DNA from: Galaxea fascicularis
Taxonomy: Eukaryota > Cnidaria > Anthozoa > Scleractinia > Euphylliidae
DNA length: 64,000 nt
Direction of reading: 5' to 3'
Assembly (NCBI GenBank): GCA_948470475.1
Contig: OX419346.1
Span: forward strand, 1,107,651 to 1,171,650
The position numbers and the translations under genes are program-made. Below the pieces are notes generated by a model. It did not search any database. It saw nothing but the letters and a program-made list of their open reading frames with translations, and was not told the DNA's origin. Positions 23,329 to 32,577 of the stretch are shown here, one piece after another. How positions within the stretch are numbered: the first letter of the stretch is position 1; each line of letters opens with the position of its first letter.

Positions 23329-23499
23329 ATAGAAGTAAGTTTCATGCTTATGATTTGAAAGACTGATAATTCTTGAGGTAAACCTTTTCTGGAACTGAGA
23401 CAACCGCTTAAACGGTATTTTGCAAATTGCATTTCAATGTGCAGTCATCTTGGAGAAGTCCTACCTAAAATGCTTACGTAAACTAATGTTTTCACTCAG

Positions 23500-23837
23500 C
23501 TAACGGTTGCTTCACTAATGCCATTGGTGTTGCTGATTCCAACATTATTCCCAATGCTAACATGCAAGCCTCTGGATTTAGAGAGGCGAGGTGGACTTAC
23601 AGCGCTAAGCAAGCTCGACTGAACATTGGCGGCATTCGTAGAGGGTGGTGTGCTCAATCGGCCAATGGCAACCAGGATTGGCTTAAGATTGATCTGGGCA
23701 TAACATACGATATATGTGGAGTTGCTACTCAGGGGAATGCAGACAATACGGCTGAGTATACTAGGGACTTCAAGTTATCTTTGTCATCTGATGAGAGTGG
23801 ATGGACTGTGTGTAAAGACACAAACAACAATGACATG
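23500..23837 (+). CDS. Gene B exon: F5/8C (discoidin) domain 1, first part
   Basis: Acceptor cactcag, phase 1; donor gtaatt, phase 0. It encodes NGCFTNAIGVADSNIIPN, MQASGFREARWTYSAKQARL, RRGWCAQSANGNQDWLKIDL, ITYDICGVATQGNAD and FKLSLSSDESGWTVCKD. The W-L-x-I-D-L and I-x-G-V-x-T-Q-G signatures identify a discoidin domain, which binds lipid, glycan or collagen outside the cell. The N-terminal Cys expected for the family disulfide is present. Confidence 0.87.
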
Positions 23838-23937
23838 GTAATTATTGACGCTAAAGCTATTTTAGATTTTCTGGACACACCGTGGCAGCGGTGTGTTAGA
23901 TAGACGTGGATCGAAAGTCATTGATCGTTTGTTTTTC

Positions 23938-23983
23938 AGCGGAACGTAGACGGCTTCTCTATTGCTCAACACAGTTTGCCTGA
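23938..23983 (+). pseudogene. Partial decoy copy of the second F5/8C exon
   Basis: tttttcag followed by 46 bp nearly identical to the start of the true exon at 24232 (RNVDGFSIAQHSLPE), then unrelated sequence. It keeps a good acceptor but has no continuation, so it is a truncated duplicate in the intron. The same decoy occurs in copy 2 at 25936-25981. Confidence 0.7.
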
Positions 23984-24231
23984 ACAACCCATGGAGGGTG
24001 GGGGTAGGCTGATTTTCTTGACTTGCCGCTCCAACTGACCAGGGAACCCGCTGGAGTAGCCTACTGTGGGTGTACCGAGAGAGCGGTGGCTAAGATAGAC
24101 ATGTGGAGAAATGCACCTTTAGTAATAATAGTTTAGCTTTATAGTCATATATTTTATGAGACGGAAATGGAAATGTTTGGAAGAAGAATGCAATTTATCT
24201 AGCTCGTTTGGTTTTTTCAAAGGTTTTTCAG

Positions 24232-24364
24232 CGGAACGTAGACGGCTTCTCTGTTGCTCAACACAGTTTGCCAGAGTCAAAAACTGCGAGATACATTCGT
24301 TTTGAACCGACGCAGGCACATGGATGGAATTGCCTCAGAGTAGAGGTGTATGGCACCACAGCAA
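24232..24364 (+). CDS. Gene B exon: F5/8C domain 1, C-terminal part
   Basis: Acceptor tttttcag, phase 0; donor gtgagt, phase 1. RNVDGFSVAQHSLPES, TARYIRFEPTQAHGWNC, LRVEVYGTTA. This is the canonical discoidin ending (N-x-D, A-R-Y-I-R-F-x-P, C-L-R-V-E-x-Y-G). With 23500-23837 it makes one complete domain. Confidence 0.87.
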
Positions 24365-24443
24365 GTGAGTTCTAAGTAATAGTTACAGAGGTAAACATGT
24401 GACTCAAATACTGCCTATGTATTGGTCATAACTCTCATGAATT

Positions 24444-24602
24444 CAATGTCAACATCAGTGGCTTTATAGCTCAGTTGGTAGAGCATCGCACCAGAATCGC
24501 GAGGTCACGGGTTCAAGCCCGTTGAAGTCCTGAATTTTTTTCAGGCTTGTTTACGCAGTTGTAAAAATTGCGATCACAACTGCGACGATCATTCTTCATT
24601 TG
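24444..24602 (+). mobile_element. tRNA-derived SINE with 13-bp target duplication
   Basis: tRNA-like head 24460-24530, then a tail hairpin cctgaatttttttcagg and a gcgacgatcattcttcat end. actctcatgaatt occurs on both sides (24431-24443 and 24603-24615), an apparent target-site duplication. Confidence 0.75.
24460..24530 (+). tRNA. tRNA-like SINE head (not a functional tRNA)
   Basis: Acceptor GGCTTTA/TGAAGTC pairs with two wobbles; TAGCTCAGTTGGTAGAGC is a good A box and GGTTCAAGCCC a B box. The anticodon loop CCAGAAT lacks T33 and the stem has a mismatch. Confidence 0.5.
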
Positions 24603-24715
24603 ACTCTCATGAATTATTAATAAATGTTACAACTTCCTTTGTTTGCTTTTCTGTCGTTCAGCTCATCTCAATGATGTCATGGTTTACAATTAAACGTTTT
24701 GTTGATCTTTCACAG

Positions 24716-24832
24716 GTAACCAATGCACCTCAAACCCTTGTCAAAACGGGGGTACTTGTGTTCCTCAGGGGGGTAGTTACGGCTGCAATTGTCTCCTCGG
24801 ATACACTGGGGCCTCATGTGAAACTGCTGAAG
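24716..24832 (+). CDS. Gene B exon: EGF domain
   Basis: Acceptor tttcacag, donor gtgacg, phase 1 to 1. [36 protein letters not shown]: all six EGF cysteines in order with the usual G-Y/F-x-G-x-x-C end. The lead residues do not clearly give the Ca-binding D-x-[DN]-E pattern. It lies between the two F5/8C copies. Confidence 0.85.
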
Positions 24833-25497
24833 GTGACGCACGTTCCTGCGATAATTTGTAAAACAACAGCTGATCCGCCATCACCATAATTACCATCGAT
24901 TGATCGATTAATCGATTTAAAGGAGATTACACTAACTATGACAGAGTATCAACACTCACAATTATATAAGAATTAAAACTGAAAGCTGACTGAATTATAA
25001 CTACTAAAAAAGAAACAAAGTGTATTAATTGATACTTAGAGTGATTTTCAATTGAGTGTCGTGAAGCCAAAACCAAAGAAATTACTGTGACCAATCACAA
25101 GAGATCAAGGCAGCTCTCTGAACCAATTAGAAACTGAGATAATTACATGCAATTGGCGCCAAGCGCGGGAAAATGCGCGCGTGCAACTCGCGATTGGTTT
25201 TTAGTTTGCGTCTCATTGGCTAAAAAAGTGGCGTGAGTTTTGTCAACCAATCACAGAGCAATGTAAAGCGAAGCTAAGACAAAAGCGATTCACATTCGAC
25301 ACCCAATTAAAACCACTTTAAGACATATAGAAGTAAGTTTCATGCTTACGATTTGAAAGACTGATAATTCTTGAGGTAAACCTTTTCTGGAACTGAGACA
25401 ACCGCTTAAACGGTATTTTGCAAATTGCATTTCAATGTGCAGTCATCTTGGAGAAGTCCTACCTAAAATGCTTACGTAAACTAATGTTTTCACTCAG

Positions 25498-25835
25498 CTA
25501 ACGGTTGCTTCACTAATGCCATTGGTGTTGCTGATTCCAACATTATTCCCAATGCTAACATGCAAGCCTCTGGATTTAGAGAGGCGAGGTGGACTTACAG
25601 CGCTAAGCAAGCTCGACTGAACATTGGCGGCATTCGTAGAGGGTGGTGTGCTCAATCGGCCAATGGCAACCAGGATTGGCTTAAGATTGATCTGGGCATA
25701 ACATACGATATATGTGGAGTTGCTACTCAGGGGAATGCAGACAATACGGCTGAGTATACTAGGGACTTCAAGTTATCTTTGTCATCTGATGAGAGTGGAT
25801 GGACTGTGTGTAAAGACACAAACAACAATGACATG
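25498..25835 (+). CDS. Gene B exon: F5/8C domain 2, first part
   Basis: Exact counterpart of 23500-23837 (offset 1998), with the same protein sequence and splice sites and the same phases. If the assembly is right, the protein has two nearly identical discoidin domains. Confidence 0.82.
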
Positions 25836-26229
25836 GTAATTATTGACGCTAAAGCTATTTTAGATTTTCTGGACACACCGTGGCAGCGGTGTGTTAGATA
25901 GACGTGGATCGAAAGTCATTGATCGTTTGTTTTTCAGCGGAACGTAGACGGCTTCTCTATTGCTCAACACAGTTTGCCTGAACAACCCATGGAGGGTGGG
26001 GGTAGGCTGATTTTCTTGACTTGCCGCTCCAACTGACCAGGGAACCCGCTGGAGTAGCCTACTGTGGGTGTACCGAGGGAGCGGTGGCTAAGATAGACAT
26101 GTGGAGAAATGCACCTTTAGTAATAATAGTTTAGCTTTATAGTCATATATTTTATGAGACGGAAATGGAAATGTTTGGAAGAAGAATGCAATTTATCTAG
26201 CTCGTTTGGTTTTTTCAAAGGTTTTTCAG

Positions 26230-26362
26230 CGGAACGTAGACGGCTTCTCTGTTGCTCAACACAGTTTGCCAGAGTCAAAAACTGCGAGATACATTCGTTT
26301 TGAACCGACGCAGGCACATGGATGGAATTGCCTCAGAGTAGAGGTGTATGGCACCATAGCAA
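26230..26362 (+). CDS. Gene B exon: F5/8C domain 2, C-terminal part
   Basis: Counterpart of 24232-24364, with a single residue change (T to I near the end: VEVYGTIA). Phase 0 to 1, donor gtgagt. It should splice to an EGF exon, but the one that follows is broken. Confidence 0.82.
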
Positions 26363-26443
26363 GTGAGTTCTTACTTCCTTTGTTGGCTTTTGTGTATTTA
26401 TTACTTTAAACAATGATTTCAAAGGACAGTTTGTTGACGTTTC

Positions 26444-26571
26444 CACGTGTGACCCATGTTGTCCTAGCCCGTCTCAAAATGGGGGTACTTGTGATGGTCA
26501 GGGGGAGGGGTGGTCACGCATGCAATTGTCCCTCCGGTTATACTAGGGATTCATGTGAAACTCCTCAAGGT
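26444..26571 (+). pseudogene. Dead second EGF exon
   Basis: Clearly related to the EGF exon at 24716: CDPCCPSPSQNGGTCDGQ in one frame and ACNCPSGYTRDSCETPQ in the next. The frame shifts within the G-rich cagggggaggggtgg. The acceptor equivalent to tttcacag reads tttccacg, so AG is lost. The donor gtaagg survives. As a phase 1-1 exon it can be left out without damage to the frame. Confidence 0.75.
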
Positions 26572-26920
26572 AAGGCACGTCCGTGGGATTATTTTAGAGT
26601 TATAAATAGTTAAATAAGTAGTTTCTATATGATCATGACTTTGCAAAAAAAATTAACGATAAAAGCGAACGACGTTTCGATCTCTCTGAGGTCATTTCCA
26701 AGTTCGAGTAAATTAAAAATATAACGAACGTTAAAATTACATAAAATTGAATGAGGGACTGAAAACAGTAACAAATGGGACAATCGAATTTATTCTGGTA
26801 CTTTCTTAAAATGCACTGAAATATACGCAAGTATAAGAGCCATTTCATACTTCTCTAGCACCAACTTACCGATAACTTGCTCCTCTTTATTTATGTGTCT
26901 GTAGAAAATAGACCAGGTGC

Positions 26921-27139
26921 GCGTTTCTCAAAACTCCCGAAACCACTTTTCGGGTACCATTATTTCCTTTGTATCTTAAAAACGAAGGCGTTCCCAGGCA
27001 TCAAATTTTGCCAAAGATTTTCCCTCACGTATCTTGAAATCATAGTAAAAGACCAACTTTTTAGAATAAGCGGATCGCAGTTTTAGAAATGGCTTTTCGG
27101 GCCCGACCAGTTTACGGGACTTTCGAGAAGTGGGGCCCC
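26921..27139. mobile_element. MITE, same family as 17431-17656
   Basis: cgtttctcaaaactcccgaa start and gactttcgagaagtggggcc end; shares the atagtaaaagacca and gcttttcgggcccga blocks with the copy in the 17-kb cluster. Confidence 0.6.
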
Positions 27140-27142
27140 TGC

Positions 27143-27235
27143 GGGGTCGAGTTGCTCGAAGCGTGGTTAGCGCTAACTGAGGTTTTAATACAACTTAACT
27201 AATGGCTAGCGCTAAGCGTGCTTCGAGCAGACCCC
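27143..27235. mobile_element. Short inverted-repeat element
   Basis: ggggtcgagttgctcgaagcg at the left pairs with cgtgcttcgagcagacccc at the right, with ggttagcgctaac/gctagcgctaagc inside. Confidence 0.6.
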
Positions 27236-27320
27236 TGTTTATCAGTCAAAGATAAAGCATTTCATATCAAATTTTGACATTTATTGATTTTCTCTCGTAC
27301 TTTGCCGCTTGACTCAACAG

Positions 27321-28046
27321 TTGATCAGCCTTCACCATCATCGTCATCGTCATCATCATCGTCCTTATCATCCTCATTCTCATCCTCATCATCCTCATCG
27401 TCATCGTTATCAGCATTTTTATCTTCACCACCACCATCATTATCGCCAACGCAAATGTCATCATCATTATTGTCGTCACCATCACGATCCTCATCAGTAG
27501 CATCTTCATCGATAGAGCCATCTGCATTATTTTCAATAACTCCGTCAGCATCAACATATCCGTCTGTATCAATATCGTTGCTGCCAACATCATCGTATCA
27601 GCTGCAGTCGTCGATATCTTTCCAAGTATCACTTAAATCAACATAGCAAACTCAAGACTCCATGAACGGAATTGTAAATTCTCCAGAAAAATCGTTTTCT
27701 CTAGAAGGTGCCCAACAGACACCACAGCCAACAGCATTCGAAGGGGATATTCAGTCTTTGCAACAAACGAACACTGTAGAGATGTTATCACAAGCTGTAA
27801 AGTCTTCCCAGTCACTCTTTTCTGCAAACAGGCAAATACGTTCCCTTTTGCTACAGACTGCGCCTTCACTGCAGCCATCACCAAAACAAAGCACAGCTTC
27901 AACAACGGATCTGTCATCACAGGCAGGAGCCCAACCAACGGAATTGTTTCAGGTGGCCCTACAGTCATCAATAAACGACTCGGAAAGTGGAGATCTTATC
28001 AATCAAAAGCAAACGGTCCACAGATTGTCACAGTCACTAAATATAT
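27321..28046 (+). CDS. Gene B exon: Ser/Thr-rich stalk, part before LTR insertion (has in-frame TAG)
   Basis: Acceptor actcaacag, phase 1. The first 80 residues are poly-Ser with Pro (TCA/TCC repeats), then Ser/Thr/Gln-rich sequence such as QQTPQPTAFEGDIQSLQQT and QPSPKQSTASTTDLSSQ, a mucin-like O-glycosylated stalk by composition. The frame is open for 240 codons except for one TAG at 27644-27646. At 28046 a gypsy element interrupts it. The exon resumes in the same frame at 33943 and ends at a phase-1 donor, total 771 nt, a multiple of three. Confidence 0.6.
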
Positions 28047-28175
28047 TGTAACGCAGGCGCGTGTAGGTATGTACGCATGCGTACTGTGTGGTTGTTGTGG
28101 AAGAAATAGAAACAAAAGTACAGTATCGGTTCTCGTTGTCTTTTTTATTTCTTTTGGGATTACTGGAACGCTACA
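28047..28175 (+). repeat. 5' LTR of retrotransposon 1
   Basis: tgtaacgcaggcgcgtgtag at the start, gaacgctaca at the end; unusually short at 129 bp. No base differs from the 3' LTR on inspection. Confidence 0.9.
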
Positions 28176-28243
28176 ACTGGTGGCAGCGGTGGGGACCCTG
28201 CAGAACCGTGGAACCTAACGTATGAGAAGATTTTTTTGGATTT

Positions 28244-29413
28244 ATGACTCGTGCTGGAGCTACAATTTGGTTAGTCTGTCTCGTAGTGTTGGAGCACGTG
28301 GTCGCTAATATGGATTCCTTCGACTCGGGTTTGTTTAGTTGTTCAACCCCTGGACCTAAACCATCACTTCGAAACCCCTTTAAACCGGGCAACCCGTTCC
28401 GTGACGACCATCAGGACACCACGTTAACGCCGGAAAGCACCTTGACCGCCGCAAACGATCTCTGGAATACTGCTCGTGGAGACATTGGGCGACCAACACA
28501 ACACACAAGTAAACTTACAACTCGCCGGTTCGCTAAACTGATTAAACTTCCCGATGACTACGATGGTCGCACCTGCCTTCGAGACTACTTGCGACATTTC
28601 GATAGATGTACCGTGATCAATGGCTGGAGTTTGGAAGAATCCGCCGTTTTTTTGTCTGCAGCTCTTCGTGGCGAGGCGCAAAAGATTTTGCATGGTATGT
28701 CCGACTCTGATTGCAACGATTACTCCAAGTTAGTGGCACGACTTGAACTCCGGTTTGGCGTGGAAAAACAAGCTGAACTCTTCCAAGCCAAACTCCATAA
28801 CCGCCGACAACAGGACGGTGAGTCCCTGAAAGCTCTTTCTGCTGATATAAGAAGTATGTCCAGCTTAGCGTATCAAGATTTGGCCCCATCCGCCCAAGAG
28901 CGCTTTGCCGTACAACACTTTATTGATGCTGTATCTGACGTTGACGACCGTATGCGGCTTCGACGAGACAAACCGCGAACATTGGATGAAGCTTTACTCA
29001 CCGCTTGTGAATTGGAAGCTTTTCGTACGATGGATACTGGGCTGCCTTCATTAAAACCGCAGCTTAGGTCAGTGGAAAATATTAATAAGGAGACAAATCA
29101 GCTTGCACTGCAGGTGGAAAAACTGACGCAACAAATTCAAGCTCAGGAGCAGCGATACCATGCCCAACAAGACGCCTTACGCAGTCTGACAGATCAGGTG
29201 CAGAAATGTGCAAATGTTCGAAGACAGCCGCAGTACCCGCAGTACTCGAAACCATATAAGTTCCTGCCACGTCAAAACGTAGAATGCTGGAGTTGTAAAC
29301 AAAGGGGACATTTCCAAAGAGATTGTCCATCCTTTTGGAACACCATGTCTGCCAAGAATCAGTTCTCGGGAAACGAGAGGAAGGCGTTCCCTGCGGCCCG
29401 GGGGAACGTCTAG
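28244..29413 (+). CDS. gag: Gag of retrotransposon 1
   Basis: 389 residues from ATG 28244. The central part is a Ty3-type capsid region (DYDGRTCLRDYLRHFDRC, LRGEAQKILHGM, RRQQDGESLKALSADIR). A predicted coiled coil with many Gln follows at about residues 285-325. A CCHC zinc knuckle CWSCKQRGHFQRDC near residue 347 binds RNA. A later ATG at about 28310 is an alternative start. The end overlaps pol by 91 nt in a different frame, consistent with programmed frameshifting, though no slippery site was established. Confidence 0.88.
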   Translation: MTRAGATIWLVCLVVLEHVVANMDSFDSGLFSCSTPGPKPSLRNPFKPGNPFRDDHQDTTLTPESTLTAANDLWNTARGDIGRPTQHTSKLTTRRFAKLIKLPDDYDGRTCLRDYLRHFDRCTVINGWSLEESAVFLSAALRGEAQKILHGMSDSDCNDYSKLVARLELRFGVEKQAELFQAKLHNRRQQDGESLKALSADIRSMSSLAYQDLAPSAQERFAVQHFIDAVSDVDDRMRLRRDKPRTLDEALLTACELEAFRTMDTGLPSLKPQLRSVENINKETNQLALQVEKLTQQIQAQEQRYHAQQDALRSLTDQVQKCANVRRQPQYPQYSKPYKFLPRQNVECWSCKQRGHFQRDCPSFWNTMSAKNQFSGNERKAFPAARGNV

Positions 29414-32400
29414 AAGAATCACAAGGGCAGATACCCCAAGGTAACACCCTTTCGCCTGGAACTTCTTGTGGGTTGTACATCAAAGGATTTGTCCAGCAAC
29501 ACAGTGTTAACTGCCTGATTGACACAGGAGCCGTGAAAACAATTTTGTCGTATAAAGTGTATGAAAGGCTCTCATCGAGTCAACGATTTCCCCTCAAGAA
29601 CGAAAATACGGTTATTTTCCTAGCCGATGGTAGTGGGAGCAAGACGTATGGAACAGGGGAGACAATCTTAAGACTTGGTCGCCAAGACTTGATGGTTAGC
29701 GTCGTAGTGGCTCACATTGAAGATGACGTAATTATTGGAATGGACTTATTATCGCTCATTGGGGCATCCGTGGATATTGTTCAAGGAACAATTACTGTGA
29801 ATGGAGAGGTAATTGCCTGTCATGATTCACGGAGTCAGTTATTCAGTTCCCGATGTATGGTTCGTCGATCCGTTATCATTGATGCTCATTCAGAAGTTGT
29901 CATTCCTGTGACAGTCACGCAAAGAAGAGAACAGCCCACCAACCGAGTTCCAGACCCTGGTTTACGTGTCTTGAAGCCCTGCAATAGTTCTAGTTTACAT
30001 GACAAGGGACTCTTTGTTGCAAGGTCATTGGTACAGGTAAAGGGCACTTCTAGTGTGCCAGCACGAATCCTTAATCTGTCGAATGAGCCACAGATTCTAC
30101 ACCCTAATACCGTGGTAGCAATAGCCAAGCCTGTACACAATGTTACTGCCATAGAACTGCCGGAGGATGTGACTGTTCTGGACCCGAAATCCCAGCAAGT
30201 TCAGGGCCAAGGCATATCAGTGGATCAAAAGGAACTGCCTGAACCGCTAAGAGAACTGGTTGAACGGAGTGCCGCAAATCTGAGTAAGGATGAAAAGCAG
30301 CAAGTTGTTAACCTACTGGCTAGGTACGGACACGTGTTTTCACTGAACGATTGGGACCTTGGAATGACCGATGAAGTCCGACATCACATCAATACTGGTA
30401 GTGCCACGCCAATTCGCCAGCGCCCTCGTAGGACCACACCATGGAAGCAAGCAGAGATTGATCGACAGGTTGACAATCTACTCTTGGAGGGAAAGGTACA
30501 AGAATCTAACAGCCCATGGGCCTCCCCAGTGGTTTTGGTCACAAAGAAGGATGGCAGTCAAAGACTGTGTGTAGACTATCGTCTACTGAATTCGGTGACA
30601 GTTAAAGATGCATTCCCTCTCCCACGAATAGATGACTCCTTAGACTGCTTATCTGGCGCTAAATGGTTCTCAACCCTCGACATGGCCTCTGGGTACTGGC
30701 AAGTCGCCATGGACCCTACCACTAAAGAGAAAGCTGCATTTGTTACCAACAGCGGATTATTTGAGTGGAACTGTATGCCTTTTGGTCTAACGAACTCGCC
30801 AGGAACTTTTGAACGATTGATCACACTGGTGTTAAAGGGGCTTCAATTCAAGATTTGTTTGTGTTACTTGGATGACGTGATAGTCTTCTCTGCAACCTTC
30901 CAGGAACACCTCCAGCGGTTGGAAAGGGTGCTTATCCAATTCGCTTCAGCGGGCCTCAAACTCAAGCCTCGAAAGTGCCATCTTTTCCAACAGAAGATCT
31001 CATACTTGGGACACATTGTGACGGAACAGGGAGTTTCGACCGATCCGACCAAGATTGAGCGGGTGATAAACTGGCCAACTCCTGAAAGTTCAACCGAAAT
31101 GAAGAGCTTCCTTGGTTTAGCCTCATACTACAGACGTTTTGTCCCAGGTTTTGCGGGTGTCGCTAGACCTTTGTACCAACTCACGGAACCAAACAGGGGA
31201 TTTGAGTGGACAGATGACTGCCAACATGCTTTCGATCGGTTGAAAGACCTTCTCACCTCATCTCCTGTTCTGGCGTATCCAAAACAAGGTGGATTGTTTA
31301 TTCTAGACACCGACGCTAGCAGTCATGGCATCGGCGCTGTGCTCTCTCAGATACAAGGTGGAGTTGAAAAGCCACTAGCATACTCGAGCAGATCACTCTC
31401 AAAATCGGAGAGGAATTATTGTACCACGCGTCGGGAATTGCTAGCAATTGTTGAATTCACCAAGCAGCACCGACATTATCTCGAGGGATCCAAGTTCCTA
31501 ATTCGGACAGACCACGCTCCGCTGCGGTCTATACTTTCAGTAAAAGTTCCAGAGGGACAGCTAGCACGGTGGGTCTCCTTCTTGAGCACCCTTAACTTTG
31601 AAATTGACTACCGAGAGGGCAAGCGGCACTCAAATGCTGATGCTTTGTCACGCAGGCCCTGTGAGGAACGCTGCAAATGGTGCCAAGTTTGGAAAGCAAA
31701 GGAACCACTAATCAAGTGTGACGTGGGAACGCAGACCGAGGTGGGAGTGAAAACAGCAGAAGCACCTACTGTTACTAGCGGAGAAAATGGTTCAGTGGCG
31801 AAATTCGCTAGTCATTCCCTGGAAGAACAATGTTTCGTGGTGAAATTGGAGCCTGTGTGGACAAGGGAATATCTGAAAGAGCAACAGTTGTCTGATCCTT
31901 TATTGACTACCTTCATGGGACTAAAGAGGTCTGCTAAGGAGCGCCCACAATGGTCGGAAGTGTCCGATAAAAGCCCTGCATTTAAGGCACTCTGGTCCCA
32001 GTGGGATCGCCTTTCCTTTCGAGATGGGGTGCTGTGTCGCAGATGGGAGAGTGAAGGTGGTGACAAGGTGACATATCAAATTGTACTTCCGGAGAGTTTA
32101 CGAAAGACTGCCCTTCAATCTCACCACAACCACACGACAGCAAGCCATAGGGGAGTGAACAAAACCCTCAGTTCTCTAAGGCATCGCTATTATTGGCCTG
32201 GGTTGACTTCGCAGACCTACCGATGGGTAACAAGATGTCACGAGTGTGGTGCAAAGAAGACTCCAAGTCGGAAGCGGCGTGCCCCCTTGAAGCAGTACAT
32301 TGTTGGTGCCCCCCTCGAAAGGATTGCAATGGACATTCTTGGACCCCTACCTGTGACCCCCAGGGGCAACCGGTACGTGCTTGTTGTAAGCGATTATTTC

Positions 32401-32577
32401 ACTAAATGGACGGAGGCTTATGCTTTTCCAGACCAGAGTGCAGAAACGGTCGCAGAGAAGCTGGTGTCAGAATTTGTTTGCCGTTTTGGCGTCCCAAGAC
32501 AGCTCCACAGTGATCAGGGCACAAATTTCGAATCGAAGGTTATGTCAGAGGTTTGTAAACTACTAGACATTGAATAG
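29323..32577 (+). CDS. pol: Pol of retrotransposon 1, up to a premature TAG
   Basis: Protease with LIDTGAVKTIL near residue 65. Reverse transcriptase at about 380-560 with LDMASGYWQVAMD and the catalytic CYLDDVIVFS. RNase H with LDTDASSHGIGAVLSQ near 660 and RTDHAPL. Integrase with an HHCC zinc-binding region (HHNHTTASHRG, CHEC) and the first two catalytic Asp residues (MDILGP, HSDQGTNF). The frame is stopped by TAG at 32575-32577, between the second Asp and the Glu of the integrase triad. All other catalytic motifs look intact. ATG is formal: translation probably enters from gag. Confidence 0.9.
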   Translation: MSILLEHHVCQESVLGKREEGVPCGPGERLEESQGQIPQGNTLSPGTSCGLYIKGFVQQHSVNCLIDTGAVKTILSYKVYERLSSSQRFPLKNENTVIFLADGSGSKTYGTGETILRLGRQDLMVSVVVAHIEDDVIIGMDLLSLIGASVDIVQGTITVNGEVIACHDSRSQLFSSRCMVRRSVIIDAHSEVVIPVTVTQRREQPTNRVPDPGLRVLKPCNSSSLHDKGLFVARSLVQVKGTSSVPARILNLSNEPQILHPNTVVAIAKPVHNVTAIELPEDVTVLDPKSQQVQGQGISVDQKELPEPLRELVERSAANLSKDEKQQVVNLLARYGHVFSLNDWDLGMTDEVRHHINTGSATPIRQRPRRTTPWKQAEIDRQVDNLLLEGKVQESNSPWASPVVLVTKKDGSQRLCVDYRLLNSVTVKDAFPLPRIDDSLDCLSGAKWFSTLDMASGYWQVAMDPTTKEKAAFVTNSGLFEWNCMPFGLTNSPGTFERLITLVLKGLQFKICLCYLDDVIVFSATFQEHLQRLERVLIQFASAGLKLKPRKCHLFQQKISYLGHIVTEQGVSTDPTKIERVINWPTPESSTEMKSFLGLASYYRRFVPGFAGVARPLYQLTEPNRGFEWTDDCQHAFDRLKDLLTSSPVLAYPKQGGLFILDTDASSHGIGAVLSQIQGGVEKPLAYSSRSLSKSERNYCTTRRELLAIVEFTKQHRHYLEGSKFLIRTDHAPLRSILSVKVPEGQLARWVSFLSTLNFEIDYREGKRHSNADALSRRPCEERCKWCQVWKAKEPLIKCDVGTQTEVGVKTAEAPTVTSGENGSVAKFASHSLEEQCFVVKLEPVWTREYLKEQQLSDPLLTTFMGLKRSAKERPQWSEVSDKSPAFKALWSQWDRLSFRDGVLCRRWESEGGDKVTYQIVLPESLRKTALQSHHNHTTASHRGVNKTLSSLRHRYYWPGLTSQTYRWVTRCHECGAKKTPSRKRRAPLKQYIVGAPLERIAMDILGPLPVTPRGNRYVLVVSDYFTKWTEAYAFPDQSAETVAEKLVSEFVCRFGVPRQLHSDQGTNFESKVMSEVCKLLDIE

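Larger units (their letters stand above)
22853..24373. repeat. 1.52-kb duplicated unit, copy 1 (F5/8C exons)
   Basis: Matches 24851-26371 at a constant offset of 1998 bp, with only scattered differences; the exon at 23500-23837 has the same translation. Both borders are sharp. Confidence 0.9.
24851..26371. repeat. 1.52-kb duplicated unit, copy 2 (F5/8C exons)
   Basis: Second copy of 22853-24373. The intervening 24374-24850 holds a SINE and the EGF exon. Confidence 0.9.

Noticed and set aside
24460..24530. Functional tRNA-Ser
   Set aside because: T33 missing, stem mismatch, SINE tail and target duplications; a retroposed head.
27267..27632. Met-rich ORF on the minus strand (and His/Tyr-rich ORF in another plus frame)
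   Set aside because: Product of translating the TCA/TCC repeats of the stalk exon in other frames; no splice-compatible phase.
28171..32405. Several ORFs antisense or out of frame in retrotransposon 1
   Set aside because: Shadows of gag and pol.
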